In this document: one piece after another, positions 1 through 7,395 of the stretch
How positions within the stretch are numbered: position 1 is the stretch's first letter
Layout of the letters: the number at the start of each line of letters is the position of its first letter
Source: an uncultured Rikenellaceae bacterium
GTDB taxonomy: Bacteria; Bacteroidota; Bacteroidia; Bacteroidales; Rikenellaceae
Assembly (NCBI GenBank): GCA_947040435.1
Contig: CAMRBL010000012.1
Span: forward strand, 1-37,409
Length of the DNA stretch: 37,409 nt
Direction of reading: 5' to 3'
Made by a program: the position numbers and the translations under genes
The notes under the pieces: generated by a model
Told to the model about the DNA's origin: nothing
Databases searched by the model: none
The model's input: the letters and a program-made list of their open reading frames with translations, nothing else

Positions 1-48
1 TCTACACGTACTGACACACTCTTTCCCTACACGACGCTCTTCCGATCT
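1..48 (+). other. Illumina TruSeq i5 adapter with index (contamination)
   Basis: Bases 16-48 are identical to the 33-base TruSeq read-1 adapter, ending in TTCCGATCT. Bases 1-7 (TCTACAC) are the end of the P5 flanking arm, and bases 8-15 (GTACTGAC) fill the i5 index slot; I recall this as TruSeq HT index D508. This is library-construction sequence left on the contig end, not genomic DNA. Confidence 0.98.
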
Positions 49-351
49 GTTGAACTTCGTGTGAATAAATCATCTTTTTTGAGAATTTTGCGTTAATAAC
101 TTATATCTCTATATTTGTTCCTTTTGATTGCTGTTACTATGTAATAACGTGACAAACGTAATATATTACACTTAATAGAACATTTTTCGTGTACAAAGAT
201 ATGATTTTTTTTATAATCTTATAAATAATTTCTCCGAAAACTGACTTTTATACACTCTGTTAACAATATATTAATAATATTTTTCATGAAAAATAGTTAG
301 TACTATATATTAATCGTTAAATTTGTTCATCAACTAAAAACTAAAAATCCT
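49..351. other. AT-rich upstream region of gdhA, no gene
   Basis: About 300 bases without a credible reading frame. It holds a plus-strand promoter candidate just before gdhA (318-325) and, on the minus strand, a TATCTTTG box (194-201) that could drive a gene lying beyond the left end of the contig. I see nothing else in it. Confidence 0.6.
318..325 (+). promoter_or_regulatory. Candidate Bacteroidota -7 box for gdhA
   Basis: TAAATTTG matches the Bacteroidota -7 consensus TAnnTTTG and lies 26 bases before the gdhA start codon. The upstream -33 TTTG is not well formed (only TTAG at 297-300), so the assignment rests on the -7 box and position. Confidence 0.5.
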
Positions 352-1689
352 ATGAACGTACAGAATTTAATAGCTGATCTTGAACGCAAACATCAAGGAG
401 AGAGCGAATATATACAAGCAGTTAAAGAGGTATTAGAGACAGTCGAAGAGGTATATAACCAACACCCCGAATTCGAAGCAAATAAAATAGCAGAACGAAT
501 CGTGGAGCCTGATCGTATCATTACGTTTAAAGTCGCTTGGCTCGATGACAACGGAAATGTGCAGGTAAACATTGGACATAGAGTACAATTTAATAACGCA
601 ATAGGAGCATACAAAGGCGGATTGAGATTCCACCCTAGTGTTAATTTAAGCATTCTCAAATTCTTAGGATTCGAACAAACTTTTAAAAATGCACTCACAA
701 CACTTCCAATGGGCGGGGCAAAAGGTGGTTCGGACTTCAACCCAAAAGGGAAGTCCGATAGAGAAATAATGAGATTTTGTCAAGCTTTTATGTTAGAATT
801 ATGGCATAATATTGGTGCACAAACAGATATACCCGCTGGAGACATAGGTGTCGGAGGTCGTGAAATTGGCTACCTATATGGAATGTACAGAAAATTAGCT
901 CGTGAAAATACGGGTGTGTTAACTGGAAAAGGAATGAGCTATGGAGGATCACTAATCAGACCAGAAGCGACGGGATTTGGCGGAGTATACTTTGTAAACC
1001 AAATGCTAGAGAGCGCAGGACACGAGTTAAAAGATAAAATTATCTCAATATCTGGCTTTGGAAACGTAGCATGGGGAGCAGCTCTCAAAGCGACAGAACT
1101 AGGTGCAAAGGTGGTTACAATATCGGGACCTGATGGATATATACATGACCCAGAAGGATTAAACGATGAGAAAATAGAGTATATGCTTGAGCTTAGGGCG
1201 TCTAACAATGATATTGTAGAGCCATATGCAACAAGATTTCAGGGCGCAACATTCCACGCAGGTGAAAGACCATGGGGAGTGAAAGTTGATATTGCAATGC
1301 CATGTGCAACACAAAATGAACTCGATGGTGATGATGCAAACAAACTCATTGCAAATGGAGTGATCTGCGTTGCAGAGGTCTCTAATATGGGGTGTACTCC
1401 TCAAGCAATTGACGCATTTATCAACAACAAAATCCTATATGGACCTGGCAAAGCGGTAAATGCGGGAGGTGTCGCAACTTCTGGATTGGAAATAACCCAA
1501 AACGCAATGAAACTAAATTGGACTAAAGAGGAGGTAGACGCAAAACTTCACCAAATTATGTCATCTATACACACTGCATGCGTACAATATGGAACTGAAA
1601 GCGGTGGATATATAAACTACATGAAGGGGGCTAATATTGCAGGATTTATGAAAGTTGCGAAGAGCATGGTGGAACAAGGCGTGATTTAA
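352..1689 (+). CDS. gdhA: Glutamate dehydrogenase (hexameric class)
   Basis: Interconverts glutamate and 2-oxoglutarate plus ammonia in the cytoplasm, joining nitrogen assimilation to carbon metabolism. The protein is 445 aa, the usual length for the small hexameric bacterial enzyme. The N-terminal substrate domain shows YKGGLRFH (87-94), the catalytic-lysine motif GGAKGG (121-126, K124) and PAGDIGVGGREIG with D164. The dinucleotide fold follows with SGFGNVAWG (234-242), and the strand-end loop reads SGPDG (258-262). That loop resembles, from memory, the NAD-dependent Clostridium symbiosum enzyme more than the NADPH enzyme of E. coli, so NAD or dual coenzyme use is plausible but inferred. The start is the first ATG, 26 bases after a promoter box. 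The gene appears monocistronic and is closed by a strong hairpin shared with the convergent next gene. Confidence 0.96.
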   Translation: MNVQNLIADLERKHQGESEYIQAVKEVLETVEEVYNQHPEFEANKIAERIVEPDRIITFKVAWLDDNGNVQVNIGHRVQFNNAIGAYKGGLRFHPSVNLSILKFLGFEQTFKNALTTLPMGGAKGGSDFNPKGKSDREIMRFCQAFMLELWHNIGAQTDIPAGDIGVGGREIGYLYGMYRKLARENTGVLTGKGMSYGGSLIRPEATGFGGVYFVNQMLESAGHELKDKIISISGFGNVAWGAALKATELGAKVVTISGPDGYIHDPEGLNDEKIEYMLELRASNNDIVEPYATRFQGATFHAGERPWGVKVDIAMPCATQNELDGDDANKLIANGVICVAEVSNMGCTPQAIDAFINNKILYGPGKAVNAGGVATSGLEITQNAMKLNWTKEEVDAKLHQIMSSIHTACVQYGTESGGYINYMKGANIAGFMKVAKSMVEQGVI

Positions 1690-1717
1690 TTCAATATATA
1701 TTCTATACACAGAGTTG

Positions 1718-1766
1718 AAAAAAGATAGTGGAAGCATACAAATCGTATGCTTCCACTATCTTTTTT
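1718..1766. terminator. Bidirectional intrinsic terminator (gdhA / PepSY-like gene)
   Basis: Bases 1718-1739 pair perfectly with 1745-1766 (22 bp) around a 5-base loop AAATC. The stem is flanked by six A on the left and six T on the right, giving a U-tract in both directions. It sits between two convergent genes and can serve both. Confidence 0.93.
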
Positions 1767-1790
1767 ATTAAACTTAACTCTTAATAGAAC

Positions 1791-2228
1791 CTAATCTTCA
1801 TCTACCTTAATCAAATTAAACTTCTTATCGAAATCTAAATCCGTATCATCAGATAGTTCAACTTTATATGCACCTTTTTTGCGCTCTACTTCTCGGATAA
1901 ATTTACCCTTAAAATTGCTCTTTACATATTTTGTAACTTGATCTGGAATAAGCCCCTTAGGGATAGCATTAGTCGCACAGTCAACTTTAGTCCACAAACC
2001 CTTTGAATCAAACTCAACATCTGACCCATCCTTTAACTTGACATCATACTCTCGGTAGATACTACGACCCTCTGTCATCACCGATTTTACCGCATCTTTT
2101 GCAAAAAATTTCTTGATGAACTTCTGTGCATTAACAGGCAGTTTATCAAAACTTACTCTCTTCTCATCTGCCGAAACAGAAGTTGTAGCAAATAATAGAG
2201 CCACAACAAATACAATTAATTTTTTCAT
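1791..2228 (-). CDS. Secreted PepSY-like (DUF2874) protein
   Basis: A 145-aa exported protein. The start chosen is the ATG at 2226-2228, preceded by AGAGGG about ten bases upstream; an in-frame extension to 2276 would place 16 charged residues before the signal peptide. Residues 1-20 (MKKLIVFVVALLFATTSVSA) are a signal peptide cut before DEKRVSF. The mature part has two repeats of the PepSY-like fold: an LPxxAQKFIKKFF helix followed by 'YREYDVKLKDGSDVEFDSKG', then an IPxxVTKYVKSNF helix followed by 'GAYKVELSDDTDLDFDKK'. This is characteristic of the small periplasmic PF11396 proteins common in Bacteroidales. Their function is not settled; ligand binding or protease inhibition are guesses by analogy with PepSY. 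Confidence 0.88.
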   Translation of the reverse strand: MKKLIVFVVALLFATTSVSADEKRVSFDKLPVNAQKFIKKFFAKDAVKSVMTEGRSIYREYDVKLKDGSDVEFDSKGLWTKVDCATNAIPKGLIPDQVTKYVKSNFKGKFIREVERKKGAYKVELSDDTDLDFDKKFNLIKVDED

Positions 2229-2452
2229 TTTAATTCCCTCTTTTAAGTTATTATAATACTTTTTTTCTAATCTCAACGCAATCTTTCTTACATTAAGAAC
2301 ACATACACAAGGATAAAATAGTCAACACAATGTAACATATAATAACATATCGGATTATACTTGCATATCTTTATCTTTCATTACGTAATATATCAAAATT
2401 CATTCCTAATTGAATTATACACAACTATTAATAGAAAAAATAGTAATTATAT

Positions 2453-2460
2453 TATCTTTG
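2453..2460 (+). promoter_or_regulatory. Candidate -7 box for the MazG-like gene
   Basis: TATCTTTG matches TAnnTTTG exactly, 32 bases before the ATG at 2493. No convincing TTTG -33 element is seen 19-21 bases upstream. Confidence 0.5.
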
Positions 2461-2492
2461 CTACATTAAACTACAATTAAAAAGATATAGTC

Positions 2493-2759
2493 ATGACAAT
2501 AAAAGAGACACAAGAGCTAATTGAAGCGTGGGTTCACAAACATCCAACACAAGAGGATGGTGATCTCAATATAATGTCACAATTTTCTGAAAACTTAGAC
2601 GAACTGGCGAGCAAGTCATCATCAAACAACTTAGAGTGCTCAAAAGAGCTATCTGAAATGATATGGCTAACGACAGTGCTCGCAAACAGATATAATGTAG
2701 ATTTAACGGCTGCTCTTATTGACAACCTTGAACAAAAAAATAGACTAGAGTCTGAGTAG
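2493..2759 (+). CDS. Small MazG-like protein, probably catalytically impaired
   Basis: An 88-aa protein that I align by eye with the roughly 110-aa MazG-like nucleotide pyrophosphohydrolases of Bacteroidota: an N-terminal 'MTIKETQELIEAWV' helix, then 'SENLDELAS' in place of the EExxE metal motif, and 'ELSEMIWLTTVLANRYNVDL' in place of DEMADVLWxLxxLANxxGVDL. In the active family the four acids bind Mg for NTP hydrolysis. Here the second Glu of EExxE is Asn and the Asp of ExxD is Glu, and a segment after the first helix is missing. It may therefore be inactive, or a divergent member. It lies upstream of mqnC on the same strand with a 107-base gap. Family assignment is moderate; function is unknown. 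Confidence 0.6.
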   Translation: MTIKETQELIEAWVHKHPTQEDGDLNIMSQFSENLDELASKSSSNNLECSKELSEMIWLTTVLANRYNVDLTAALIDNLEQKNRLESE

Positions 2760-2866
2760 ATATAAACATCTATCTTGAATTATATTTATAGATCCTCAAA
2801 TATAGATCTCTGTGTTTCGCAAAAGCTACATACTCGTAAGAGGCATACACAGTGCAGTGAACAAAT

Positions 2867-3982
2867 ATGATAAATACAAAAATTATGAACCTTGACAAAC
2901 TATATCTAAAAGCAATCAATAAAGAGCTACTAAATTTAGATGAAATTTGCTTCCTATATGACAATGCTCCACTAAATGAACTCGGAATAATAGCCGACGA
3001 GTTGAGACGTAAGGCGACTTTAGACCCAAGTGTTGTTACATGGCAGATTGATCGCAATGTAAACATCACAAATGTTTGTGTGTCAGGGTGTAAATTCTGT
3101 AACTTCCACTGTAAACCACACCAAATAGAGAGGGCATACGTAACTACGCTAGAGGAGTATGAACAAAAAATTAGTGAGACACTCGAGAGAGGTGGAGATC
3201 AACTGCTTCTACAAGGAGGAATGCACCCTAAATTGGGAATTGAATTCTATGAAGAGCTATTCGTAGCGATAAAAAAACTATACCCTCAGATAAAATTACA
3301 CGCACTTGGTGCTCCCGAAGTTGTGCACATTGCAAAAATTAGTAACATAGGATATGAAGAGGTATTAAAAAGGCTTATTAATGCTGGATTAGACTCACTC
3401 CCTGGTGCTGGCGCTGAGATTCTAAATGATGTTGTGAGAAAAAAAATATCCCCTAATAAAGCAACTGCTAAACAGTGGAGCGAAGTTATGAGGATTGCAC
3501 ACAAAATGAATATACCAACCTCTGCAACAATGATGTACGGACACATAGAAACATCTAGAGAACGAATGGAACATCTCGTTACAGTGAGAGATATTCAGGC
3601 TGATTGCCCTAAAGGAAACTACGGATTCATCGCATTTATCCCGTGGATTTACAGAGGAAAAGGGACGCAACTTGAAAAACAAGGAGTTGTAACAAACTTC
3701 TCTCCTCTGGAGTATCTTCGATTGATTGCAATGAGCAGAATTGTCCTAAATAATATAGATAATATTCAAGCTTCTTGGCTCACTGTCGGAAAAGATTGTG
3801 CGCAACTAGCACTTCACTATGGTGCAAATGATCTGGGCTCTATAATGATAGAGGAGAATGTAGTCTCTGCTGCTGGGGCAAATAATACATTCAATGCGGA
3901 AGGGATACAAAAAGCGATCTCTAATGCCGGATTTGAACCAAAATTAAGAGACCAACTATACCGAATGAGACTTTTAGATTAG
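2867..3982 (+). CDS. mqnC: Cyclic dehypoxanthinyl futalosine synthase (MqnC)
   Basis: A radical-SAM enzyme that cyclises dehypoxanthine futalosine in the futalosine route to menaquinone. The 371-aa protein carries the [4Fe-4S]-binding CxxxCxxC as C71, C75 and C78 in 'NVCVSGCKFCNF'. Family signatures follow: 'QLLLQGGMHP', 'LPGAGAEIL', 'TSATMMYGHIE', 'GFIAFIPWIY', 'NIQASWLTVG' and 'LGSIMIEENVVSAAG'. The combination fits MqnC better than the related MqnE or CofH, and its presence points to futalosine-type quinone synthesis, as in many Bacteroidota. Start is uncertain between the ATG at 2867 and the one at 2885 (MNLDKLY). No other mqn gene is in the window. Confidence 0.9.
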   Translation: MINTKIMNLDKLYLKAINKELLNLDEICFLYDNAPLNELGIIADELRRKATLDPSVVTWQIDRNVNITNVCVSGCKFCNFHCKPHQIERAYVTTLEEYEQKISETLERGGDQLLLQGGMHPKLGIEFYEELFVAIKKLYPQIKLHALGAPEVVHIAKISNIGYEEVLKRLINAGLDSLPGAGAEILNDVVRKKISPNKATAKQWSEVMRIAHKMNIPTSATMMYGHIETSRERMEHLVTVRDIQADCPKGNYGFIAFIPWIYRGKGTQLEKQGVVTNFSPLEYLRLIAMSRIVLNNIDNIQASWLTVGKDCAQLALHYGANDLGSIMIEENVVSAAGANNTFNAEGIQKAISNAGFEPKLRDQLYRMRLLD

Positions 3983-4102
3983 TTTGCCGAAACGCACATA
4001 TCACGCAGAAATGAGTCACCAAAATTATCTAATATTAGATATTTCAAAGAACTTGTGAGTAAAATTTAACATTATTCTTAGCTATAACTATTTAATTTTT
4101 AT

Positions 4103-4110
4103 TATATTTG
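4103..4110 (+). promoter_or_regulatory. Candidate -7 box inside the mqnC-recJ gap
   Basis: TATATTTG matches TAnnTTTG. It lies 518 bases before recJ and just upstream of the structured segment, so it is more likely to drive a non-coding transcript than recJ directly. No good -33 TTTG is visible. Confidence 0.45.
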
Positions 4111-4116
4111 TCTCAA

Positions 4117-4418
4117 TTGGAAAATAATAAACTTTTAAACACTGAAAGCCTTGATGATATAGTAGAAATAGAGAATCTAAAATGGAGAAAAATGAGCTAT
4201 TCTCGATAACAACCATAATGCTATGGAGTTAGTCGATTGTAACTCATAAAATAGTAGTTGGCTTATTGATACAGGGTGTAGTATAAATAAAATATTTGTA
4301 CTGAACCTAAAACTCAAAAAGAGACTCCATGCTGATGCAATACCCTTTTAACTGCAATCCTATGCAGTTAAATCTGTATAGGTAAATACACCCTCTATAG
4401 AATATCTAAATTATTTTC
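4117..4418 (+). ncRNA. Putative structured non-coding RNA (family not identified)
   Basis: Boundaries are inferred: a start about 7 bases after the TATATTTG box and an end in the T-rich tract after the long-range stem. Seen directly: an 8-bp closing stem AGGGTGTA (4273-4280) with TACACCCT (4387-4394), extended outward by a few pairs with mismatches; inside it a perfect 10-bp hairpin, 4347-4356 with 4363-4372, loop ATCCTA. Upstream, ATGGAGTT (4223-4230) can pair either with 4241-4248 or with GACTCCAT (4323-4330). The closing stem, large bubble and terminal hairpin are loosely reminiscent of 6S RNA, but I cannot establish homology by eye. I see no tmRNA, SRP or RNase P signature motifs. Confidence 0.35.
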
Positions 4419-4480
4419 CTAAAATTAAATAACATCTTTGTTGTGCAGATAAATGACAACAGAGTAGTGTGTGGATGTGA

Positions 4481-4500
4481 ACTCTATTGCTTAATAGAGT
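4481..4500 (+). other. Perfect 8-bp hairpin in recJ upstream region
   Basis: ACTCTATT (4481-4488) pairs exactly with AATAGAGT (4493-4500) around loop GCTT. No U-tract follows, so it is not a standard terminator. It is 40 bases after the CATCTTTG near-promoter and would lie in the recJ 5' leader. Confidence 0.5.
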
Positions 4501-4542
4501 ATGCAAATGCATTATAATTATACCACATGCTAGCTATTTAGA

Positions 4543-4585
4543 GGTGGGAGACGCTGACTATATGTATAGTCCATACTCCCCTACC
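4543..4585 (+). other. Bipartite hairpin in the recJ leader
   Basis: The apex GACTAT (4556-4561) / ATAGTC (4566-4571) with loop ATGT is stacked on an outer stem GGGAG (4546-4550) / CTCCC (4576-4580), closed by GGT/ACC (4543-4545, 4583-4585). An AT-rich 42-base segment then leads to the recJ ATG. No poly-T follows, so a leader or RNA-element role is more likely than termination. Confidence 0.5.
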
Positions 4586-4627
4586 AACTTGAAGAGATAA
4601 ATAAATATTAAAATAAAATAATTAATT

Positions 4628-6391
4628 ATGCCAGTAGCAAAAAGATGGGTAATCAAGGAGCAAGGGAATCCACAACTAGTGGATATACTCGCAGCCTCAC
4701 TTGGTATATCCAAGGTGCTAGCCAACCTGCTAGTCCAGCGTGGCATAGAGACAACAGAGGAAGCTAATAAATTCTTCAATCCGAGTCTTGAAGATCTGCA
4801 TGACCCATTCCTTATGAAGGATATGGATAAGGCGGTCGAAAGAGTCGTAAAAGCTGTCGAAGAGAGAGAAACAATTATGATCTATGGGGATTACGATGTT
4901 GACGGCACAACTGCCGTAGCATTAGTATACGGATTCCTTAGACACATTGGCCATGAAGAACTTCTCTTTTATATTCCAGATAGATATACCGAAGGTTATG
5001 GTATATCAATCAAAGGAATCGACCATGCGGTGTGTAAAGGTGTATCACTTATCATTACGCTAGATTGTGGAATAAAAGCTGTCGAAAAAGTCGACTATGC
5101 AAAAGAAAAAGGTATTGACGTCATTATCGGAGATCACCACCTACCAGGAGATATTATCCCAGACGCCGTAGCTGTACTTGACCCAAAAAGAGTAGATTGT
5201 AAATACCCTTTCAAAGAGCTTTCAGGTTGTGGAGTAGGTTTCAAATTTGTTCAAGGCTATTGCCAACAACAAGGAATACCATTCAGTACAATAGAGAGAT
5301 TCCTAGACCTTGTTGTCGTAAGTATTGCAGCAGATATAGTTCCTCTAGCAGAGGAAAACAGAATATTAGCTCACTATGGACTACGCAGACTAAACAGTAA
5401 CCCAAACAAAGGACTACTATCAATTATTAAAATCTGTGGACTCGAAGAGCAAAATATTACAATAGATGATATTGTATTTAAAATAGGTCCTAGAATCAAT
5501 GCCGCTGGGCGGATGGCCGTTGATAAAGAGGACGAAAATGCTGCACCTTCAGGAGGTCACTCCGCAGTAAATTTGATGGTCGAAAGAGATGAGAGCACCG
5601 CAGAAGGATTTGGTAACTTCATTGATATATGTAACCAGGATAGAAAAAATATCGATAGATCTGTAACAATAGAGGCACACAGCATCATAGAGAACAACCA
5701 AGACCTGAAAAATAAAAAAAGTACCGTGCTATACAACCCTAAGTGGATGAAAGGTATTGTTGGCATCGTCGCATCTAGACTAATTGAGACCTACTATAAA
5801 CCTACCGTAGTATTAACTATGAGTAACGGTTTTGTAACTGGTTCTGCTCGAAGTGTACCAGGATTTGACCTCTATCAAGCGGTGGAGTCTTGCTCTGATC
5901 TTTTGGAAAATTTTGGAGGACACATGTACGCAGCTGGTTTAACAATGAAACCTTGTAATGTTGATACTTTTATTCAACGTTTTAATGACTATGTTGAAAA
6001 AAATATAGATCCTAAAATGCTGATCCCTCAAGTCGAAATAGATGCTGATCTCCTATTCAGCGACATAACTCCTAAATTTAGAAAGGACTTATGTAGTTTT
6101 CAACCTTTCGGACCAGGAAACTCTGCTCCAGCTTTCATTTCTCGTGGCGTAAGCAACGGAGGTGATGCTCGCTTAGTGGGAGCCGAATGTGAACACCTAA
6201 GAATGGGGCTGGCACAGAGAGAGAAACCAAATACAACAATATCTGCAATAGCATTCCAACAACCAAACCTTTACGACTACATTAAAGGTGGTAGACCTAT
6301 AAATGTTTGCTATTGTATCGTAGAAAATAGTTACAGAGGAAATATTACTCCTCAATTAAGAATTAAGGATATTAAAATACCAGGAATCTAG
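4628..6391 (+). CDS. recJ: Single-stranded-DNA-specific exonuclease RecJ
   Basis: A 5'-3' exonuclease acting on single-stranded DNA in recombination and repair. The 587-aa length matches full RecJ. The DHH phosphoesterase core shows 'YGDYDVDG' (DYDVDG 88-93), 'TLDCGIK', the DHH triplet at 169-171 ('GDHHLPG'), 'VSIAADIVPL' and 'KIGPRINAAGRM'. The DHHA1 domain has 'KGIVGIVASRL', 'TGSARSVPGFDL' and 'FGGHMYAAG', and the C-terminal OB-fold segment has 'FQPFGPGNSAP'. All expected metal-binding acids and histidines appear intact. The ATG start gives 'MPVAKRWVIKEQGN', typical of the lineage. It is preceded by a long structured leader and followed by its own terminator. Confidence 0.96.
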   Translation: MPVAKRWVIKEQGNPQLVDILAASLGISKVLANLLVQRGIETTEEANKFFNPSLEDLHDPFLMKDMDKAVERVVKAVEERETIMIYGDYDVDGTTAVALVYGFLRHIGHEELLFYIPDRYTEGYGISIKGIDHAVCKGVSLIITLDCGIKAVEKVDYAKEKGIDVIIGDHHLPGDIIPDAVAVLDPKRVDCKYPFKELSGCGVGFKFVQGYCQQQGIPFSTIERFLDLVVVSIAADIVPLAEENRILAHYGLRRLNSNPNKGLLSIIKICGLEEQNITIDDIVFKIGPRINAAGRMAVDKEDENAAPSGGHSAVNLMVERDESTAEGFGNFIDICNQDRKNIDRSVTIEAHSIIENNQDLKNKKSTVLYNPKWMKGIVGIVASRLIETYYKPTVVLTMSNGFVTGSARSVPGFDLYQAVESCSDLLENFGGHMYAAGLTMKPCNVDTFIQRFNDYVEKNIDPKMLIPQVEIDADLLFSDITPKFRKDLCSFQPFGPGNSAPAFISRGVSNGGDARLVGAECEHLRMGLAQREKPNTTISAIAFQQPNLYDYIKGGRPINVCYCIVENSYRGNITPQLRIKDIKIPGI

Positions 6392-6416
6392 AGTCGTAAA
6401 TAGATATATACTATCA

Positions 6417-6458
6417 TAAGTGAAGAGGGAACAATTAAATTCTCTCTTCACTTATTTT
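6417..6458 (+). terminator. Intrinsic terminator of recJ
   Basis: TAAGTGAAGAGGGA (6417-6430) pairs with TCTCTCTTCACTTA (6441-6454), 14 bp with one G-U pair, followed by TTTT. It is 25 bases past the recJ stop. Confidence 0.85.
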
Positions 6459-6747
6459 AATGAAATAAGGTGGCTAATAATATTTGCAGTAGACTACAAA
6501 AAATCACAATATCACTCCTTACAAAACATAGAGTGAGTGCCAGTATCTAGACAAAATACTAATCTTAATTTAGTATAATACTCACATGTCTTAACTTCAA
6601 AGTCTAACTTAAATAAACTACATCCACACTTTAAACAACAATATTTGACATAAATACAACTAAATATAGTTAAATTAAGTCTTTTGTTACTATAAAGTAA
6701 AAAAAACGCAAAAAGAGTAGTATATTTGTCAATATAGAAACACTTGA
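6459..6747. other. AT-rich gap before the S24-like regulator
   Basis: About 290 bases without a convincing gene. An antisense frame of about 99 codons exists (6512-6811) but looks like low-complexity Cys/Phe/Tyr-rich noise. The only useful signal is the -7 box TATATTTG at 6721-6728. Confidence 0.55.
6721..6728 (+). promoter_or_regulatory. Candidate -7 box for the S24-like regulator operon
   Basis: TATATTTG, 19 bases before the ATG at 6748, giving a leader of about a dozen bases. A TTTG exists at 6683-6686 but is too far (34 bases) to be a proper -33 partner. Confidence 0.55.
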
Positions 6748-7392
6748 ATGAATATGTTAAATTATTGGCAGAGAATTGAAAAAATAATTGATTGGAGTAG
6801 AGCAACTTCAATTAATGCATTCGCAAGGAACTTAGGTCTTAATAGAGCTGAAAATTTATACCAGATCAAAAGGGGAAATAATGGCATAAGCCAAGAACTA
6901 GCGAAACAGATCAAAATTAAATATCCAGAAGTAAACAAAGGTTGGCTACTTTCTGGTGAGGGAACTATGCTCGCTAGTGAGGAGGACAAAACTCAACGAT
7001 ATAATAGCACAATTCCTTTCTATGAAAAAGATATAATTGAAGTGCTAACTTCTGAAGAGAGACCAAATCCTTCTGATTATATAATATTACCTCCATTTAA
7101 AGATTGTGAAATTGCTGCAATTTCATACGGAGAAGCCATGTCTTCTTCGATCCCAAACGGATCTATCGTTCTGTTAAAAAGAAGTTCTTGCGATAAAATC
7201 TGTCCTGGTGAGGTTTATCTTATTTTAAGTATTATCTTTGTCGGAATTCGTACCGTAAGGCGTGAGTGCGGTAGCAATACCATAAGACTCGAAGCCGATA
7301 AGAGCGAAAAATATGATGATATACTCATTGATATTAACGATATTAACGAGATATACATCGTTAAAGGGATAATAACTAAAAAAACTATGTAA
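6748..7392 (+). CDS. HTH regulator with S24 (LexA/repressor)-like domain lacking catalytic residues
   Basis: A 214-aa protein with an N-terminal Xre-type helix-turn-helix (about residues 5-70, ending in 'KGWLLSGEGTML', typical of Bacteroidota phage-repressor-like regulators) and a C-terminal S24-type fold (about 110-210). In active S24 proteins the nucleophile lies in a GDSM motif and a lysine follows in a VKR-type strand. Here the motif is 'YGEAMSSSIPNGSIV' with A130 at the Ser position, and the Lys position reads 'GIRTVRRE' (R168). Self-cleavage in the LexA manner therefore looks impossible by the usual mechanism. The gene is 3 bases before ribE, so it may head an operon with ribE and a histidine kinase. 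The target is unknown; a second start (M3) is possible. Confidence 0.82.
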   Translation: MNMLNYWQRIEKIIDWSRATSINAFARNLGLNRAENLYQIKRGNNGISQELAKQIKIKYPEVNKGWLLSGEGTMLASEEDKTQRYNSTIPFYEKDIIEVLTSEERPNPSDYIILPPFKDCEIAAISYGEAMSSSIPNGSIVLLKRSSCDKICPGEVYLILSIIFVGIRTVRRECGSNTIRLEADKSEKYDDILIDINDINEIYIVKGIITKKTM

Positions 7393-7395
7393 ATT

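Larger units (their letters stand above)
3983..4627. other. Long gene-free interval with many hairpins
   Basis: 645 bases with no credible protein-coding frame between mqnC and recJ. It contains a TATATTTG promoter box (4103-4110), a near-match CATCTTTG (4433-4440), and at least five stable inverted repeats (4171-4204, 4222-4248, 4273-4394 enclosing 4347-4372, 4481-4500, 4543-4585). This density is much higher than in the other intergenic gaps of the window and suggests structured RNA plus a recJ leader. Confidence 0.6.

Noticed and set aside
393..740. Antisense frame of 115 codons inside gdhA
   Set aside because: It lies wholly inside the strongly supported gdhA gene and has no recognisable domain; a typical shadow of a codon-biased gene.
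6748..7392. Prophage boundary because of a phage-repressor-like HTH/S24 protein
   Set aside because: No integrase, att site or other phage gene is nearby, and both neighbours are housekeeping genes.
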